A DNA stretch of 64,000 nucleotides from Sporosarcina sp. P33 (lineage in GTDB: Bacteria > Bacillota > Bacilli > Bacillales_A > Planococcaceae): positions 558,001-622,000 of the forward strand of contig NZ_CP015027.1 of NCBI RefSeq assembly GCF_002077155.1, read 5' to 3'. A model generated the notes under the pieces. The model was not told the DNA's origin, searched no databases, and worked only from the letters and a program-made list of their open reading frames with translations. Each line of letters opens with the position of its first letter. The stretch's first letter is position 1. Both the position numbers and the translations under genes were made by a program. Shown here piece after piece: positions 61,518 to 64,000 of the stretch.

Positions 61518-62312
61518 ATGTTTGATTATCATATGCACAGTGCATTTTCGGCAGATTGCGAAGTACCGATGGAAGAGATGGCCAAAGCTTCGATTGCCAA
61601 AGGACTCAGTGAAATTTGCTTTACCGATCATATTGATTATGAATATCCCGACGAAACTATTCACTTCGATTTTGACAAACTGGAATACGCAAAAAAAATA
61701 CGGCAGTTGAATGAACAATTCAACGGTCAATTGACCATTAAAAAAGGTGTCGAAATTGGACTGCAGCCTGATTTACTTCATCTCTACGAAGAATTAATGG
61801 ACGAGCACAGCTTTGATTTTGTTATCTGCTCGCTGCATACAGTAGAAAATAAATCGCTTCATTACCGCGAACTGTTCGAAGACCGCTCCACGGAAGCTGC
61901 TTTTGAAACGTATTATAAGGAGCTGCTGTATTGTGTCCAGCACTATAAGCGGTACAATGTATTGGGACATACGGACTTGATCAAACGCTACACCGATCAG
62001 CCGCCAGCCAATCTATTTCATGATTATTTAGAAAAGATCTTCAATACCATTATACCAGAAGGCAAAGGGATTGAACTCAATACTTCAGGCACACGTTACG
62101 GGCTGCCGCATAACATGCCAAGTGAAGATATTTTGCGCCTCTATAAGCAATGCGGCGGCGAAATCATTACGCTCGGTTCTGATGCACATAAAACTGCTGA
62201 TATTGCGTATGAATTTAAAGAATCACTGGAGCTGTTTCAGTCCATCGGCTTCAATTATCTGGCTACTTTCACAGAAGGCGAACCAGAATTCCATAAAATC
62301 TCTGCTTTATAA
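61518..62312 (+). CDS. hisJ: Histidinol-phosphatase HisJ (PHP family)
   Basis: A 264-residue PHP-domain phosphatase. The metal-binding motifs are DYHMHS (residues 3-8), FTDHID, GVEIGLQPD, SLHTVEN, GHTDLI and GSDAHK. It removes phosphate from histidinol phosphate, the step missing from the monofunctional hisB. It is divergent from the his operon and shares its 150-bp upstream region, so co-regulation is likely. AAGGAG lies 10 bp before the ATG. Confidence 0.93.
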   Translation: MFDYHMHSAFSADCEVPMEEMAKASIAKGLSEICFTDHIDYEYPDETIHFDFDKLEYAKKIRQLNEQFNGQLTIKKGVEIGLQPDLLHLYEELMDEHSFDFVICSLHTVENKSLHYRELFEDRSTEAAFETYYKELLYCVQHYKRYNVLGHTDLIKRYTDQPPANLFHDYLEKIFNTIIPEGKGIELNTSGTRYGLPHNMPSEDILRLYKQCGGEIITLGSDAHKTADIAYEFKESLELFQSIGFNYLATFTEGEPEFHKISAL

Positions 62313-62321
62313 AGCTAATAG

Positions 62322-62362
62322 AAAAGTGACGGTTATTTCTTCGGCGTTCCGTCACTTTTTTG
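62322..62362. terminator. Terminator after hisJ
   Basis: AAAAGTGACGG and CCGTCACTTTTTT form an 11-bp stem with a long loop, between convergent hisJ and ydcF-like genes. Confidence 0.85.
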
Positions 62363-62376
62363 TATGAGCATATTTT

Positions 62377-62949
62377 CTATTTTTTGAACAGCCACGTTTT
62401 CAACAAAGCGAGGCGTTCCCTGACTACCACTTTTGCTTTCACCGATTCAGGTGTTTTGGCCGCAATGACATCAGATTCCCATCCAAGCTGCCGCGCAAGA
62501 AATCTTGCTCTCGCCAAATGGTAGTCACTGCTGATAATCGTCACGCCGGACACTTCAGGAATGAGCTTCTGACTGAACTGCAGATTTTCATAAGTGGAAA
62601 CGGACTGATCTTCCAGCAATAATCGGTCCTTCGCAATACCGTTCTCTGTCAGATAGCGGTGCATTGCTTCAGCTTCGCTAATTTCTTCATCTTTCCCCTG
62701 TCCTCCGGAGAGTACTAATTTCACATGAGGATATCGCGTTGCATAATCCAAAGCACTTTCCAGCCGATACCGCAATGAAAGCGATGGCGTTTCTCCATTT
62801 ACTTTGGCGCCAAGAATGACCGCATATTCATACGATCCATCTGCTTTCATTTGTTGTGCCTGCTTTATCCATTCTCCCGGCATCATCCAAAACAACCCCA
62901 TTCCCGCTGCAGTGAATATCAGCAGTGCGATCATCCATCTTCTTTTCAT
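62377..62949 (-). CDS. YdcF/DUF218 family protein
   Basis: A 190-residue protein with an N-terminal membrane anchor (residues 4-22) and an extracellular DUF218 domain. YAVILGAKVNGETPS, LVLSGGQGKDEEISEAEAM and STYENLQFS are family motifs, with TIISSDYHLARARF near the end. Members bind S-adenosylmethionine-like ligands or act in envelope and vancomycin-related functions (SanA/YdcF), but the reaction is unsettled. AAAGGAG precedes the ATG. Confidence 0.85.
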   Translation of the reverse strand: MKRRWMIALLIFTAAGMGLFWMMPGEWIKQAQQMKADGSYEYAVILGAKVNGETPSLSLRYRLESALDYATRYPHVKLVLSGGQGKDEEISEAEAMHRYLTENGIAKDRLLLEDQSVSTYENLQFSQKLIPEVSGVTIISSDYHLARARFLARQLGWESDVIAAKTPESVKAKVVVRERLALLKTWLFKK

Positions 62950-63001
62950 TCGTTCTCCTTTCTTCTATACTTATCCAAGATAAAGAATAGCAAAGAGTTT
63001 C

Positions 63002-63040
63002 AAAAAGAGCAGCGAAGCTTTTGGCCGCGCTGCTCTTTTC
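63002..63040 (-). terminator. Terminator after argG
   Basis: On the minus strand AAAAGAGCAGCG and CGCTGCTCTTTTT form a 12-bp stem directly after the argG stop; no argH follows in the window. Confidence 0.88.
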
Positions 63041-63047
63041 TATTTTC

Positions 63048-64000
63048 TTAGGATTGTTTGATAAGTTGTTTTTTATTAACCATGCTGTGAACTTCAGTCG
63101 GCAATCCCCATAGTTTGATGAAGCCGACTGCCGCGGCCTGATCGAACTCGTCATCCGATGTGTATGTTGCAAGTTTTTCATCATATAATGAATTCGGTGA
63201 TTTTCTTCCTTCAACCAGCGCATGGCCTTTAAACAGCTTTATGCGCACTGTGCCAGTAACGTACTGCTGCGTTTCTTTGATGAACGCTTCCAGTGCATTG
63301 CGGAGCGGCGAGAACCATAATCCGTTATAGATTAATTCCCCTAGCTTTTGCGAAATGATTGGTTTAAAGTGCGCTAATTCTTTTACGAGCGTCAAATCTT
63401 CCAGCTCTTTATGGGCTTTCAGTAATGTGATAGCCCCTGGCGCTTCATACACTTCACGCGATTTAATACCGACGAGACGATTTTCCACATGATCAATACG
63501 TCCAACGCCATGTTTGCCTGCGATTTCATTCAGCTTCGTAATCAATTCACTGAGCAAATACTTCTCTCCGTCAATCGTAACAGGGACACCTTGCTCGAAA
63601 CCGATCTCAATGATATCAGCGGTATCCGGCGCATTTTCAATAGATACAGTTAAACCAAATGCATCTTCCGGCGGTGTAGCCCAAGGATCTTCCAGAATTC
63701 CGCATTCATTGGCACGTCCCCATAAATTTTGATCCACTGAGTATGGATTGTCCAGATCAATTGGGATAGGAATATTATGCTGCTGTGCATAATGAATTTC
63801 TTCCTCACGTGACCAGCTCCATGAACGGACAGGCGCTATAACTTCCAATGAAGGGTCAAGTGATTTAATCGCCACTTCAAAACGGACTTGGTCATTTCCT
63901 TTTCCTGTGCAGCCATGTGCAACAGCCGTTGCGTGCTCTTTATGTGCGATCTCGACTAACTTCTTAGAGATAAGCGGACGCGATAACGCAGAAACGAGCG
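63048..64000 (-). CDS. argG: Argininosuccinate synthase (5' end outside window)
   Basis: The last 316 codons of argininosuccinate synthase; the start is beyond 64000. The frame is open to the edge and reads [68 protein letters not shown] and the final substrate region in order, so the gene is intact here. The enzyme joins citrulline and aspartate with ATP. A terminator follows the stop, so argH is not immediately downstream. Confidence 0.96.
   Translation of the reverse strand, partial: LVSALSRPLISKKLVEIAHKEHATAVAHGCTGKGNDQVRFEVAIKSLDPSLEVIAPVRSWSWSREEEIHYAQQHNIPIPIDLDNPYSVDQNLWGRANECGILEDPWATPPEDAFGLTVSIENAPDTADIIEIGFEQGVPVTIDGEKYLLSELITKLNEIAGKHGVGRIDHVENRLVGIKSREVYEAPGAITLLKAHKELEDLTLVKELAHFKPIISQKLGELIYNGLWFSPLRNALEAFIKETQQYVTGTVRIKLFKGHALVEGRKSPNSLYDEKLATYTSDDEFDQAAAVGFIKLWGLPTEVHSMVNKKQLIKQS

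Overview
The window reads as a chromosomal segment of a low-to-mid GC, endospore-forming Firmicute. I infer Planococcaceae, most likely Sporosarcina or a close relative. The supporting signs are a Tlp-type small acid-soluble spore protein gene, strong AGGAGG-type ribosome sites with frequent TTG/GTG starts, many lipobox proteins, a HisZ-dependent histidine operon, YfkAB/YhfC/QueT/DUF3784 family proteins, and the GC-rich intergenic repeats common in this family. The species assignment is inference. I found no rRNA, tRNA, CRISPR array, phage or insertion sequence.

Layout. 1-4 kb: end of an acetate/solute symporter with its DUF485 partner, a GntR regulator, a palindromic intergenic repeat and BrnQ. 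4-9 kb: SbcD/SbcC nuclease and a sirtuin. 9-15 kb: a sulfonate-type ABC importer behind a cysteine synthase, a fosmidomycin-resistance-type MFS pump and a thioesterase. 15-23 kb: oligoendopeptidase F, a redox cluster (luciferase-like monooxygenase, HxlR regulator, nitroreductase, flavin disulfide reductase, cupin), then an Rrf2 regulator operon in which the thioredoxin-reductase-like gene has lost its middle. 23-29 kb: a two-component system with a lipoprotein, DUF3887/YhfC, a methyltransferase and Tlp. 29-36 kb: an OatA-like acyltransferase, a very large anchored glycosidase-like protein and a HAD phosphatase. 36-42 kb: a DHA2 efflux pump, QueT with a structured leader, an SDR, a chromosomal Tad2 (Thoeris anti-defence) family protein, an adenine riboswitch driving a PbuE-type purine exporter, and small proteins. 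42-46 kb: SEC-C protein, YfkAB split by a one-base frameshift, orphan MetQ, small proteins. 46.6-47.2 kb: a 42/41-bp tandem repeat. 47-51 kb: YtkA/FixH-like lipoprotein divergent from a two-component system plus Sco, probably a copper/cytochrome-oxidase assembly locus. 51-54 kb: RlmN and a cyclic-2,3-diphosphoglycerate-synthetase-like GTPase. 54-62 kb: histidine operon hisZ-G-D-B-A-F-IE-C with HisJ divergent. 62-64 kb: YdcF and the 3' part of argG.

The most notable points are: the histidine operon has no hisH, and a small repeat element sits where hisH is expected; hisF and yfkAB each lack one base in a homopolymer (real mutation, programmed slippage, or sequencing error); a chromosomal Tad2 homologue; the pure tandem repeat; and a textbook adenine riboswitch. 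I did not find a convincing wholly new multi-gene system. The best candidates for undescribed biology are the anchored glycosidase-like protein, the QueT leader and the YtkA/TCS/Sco locus.
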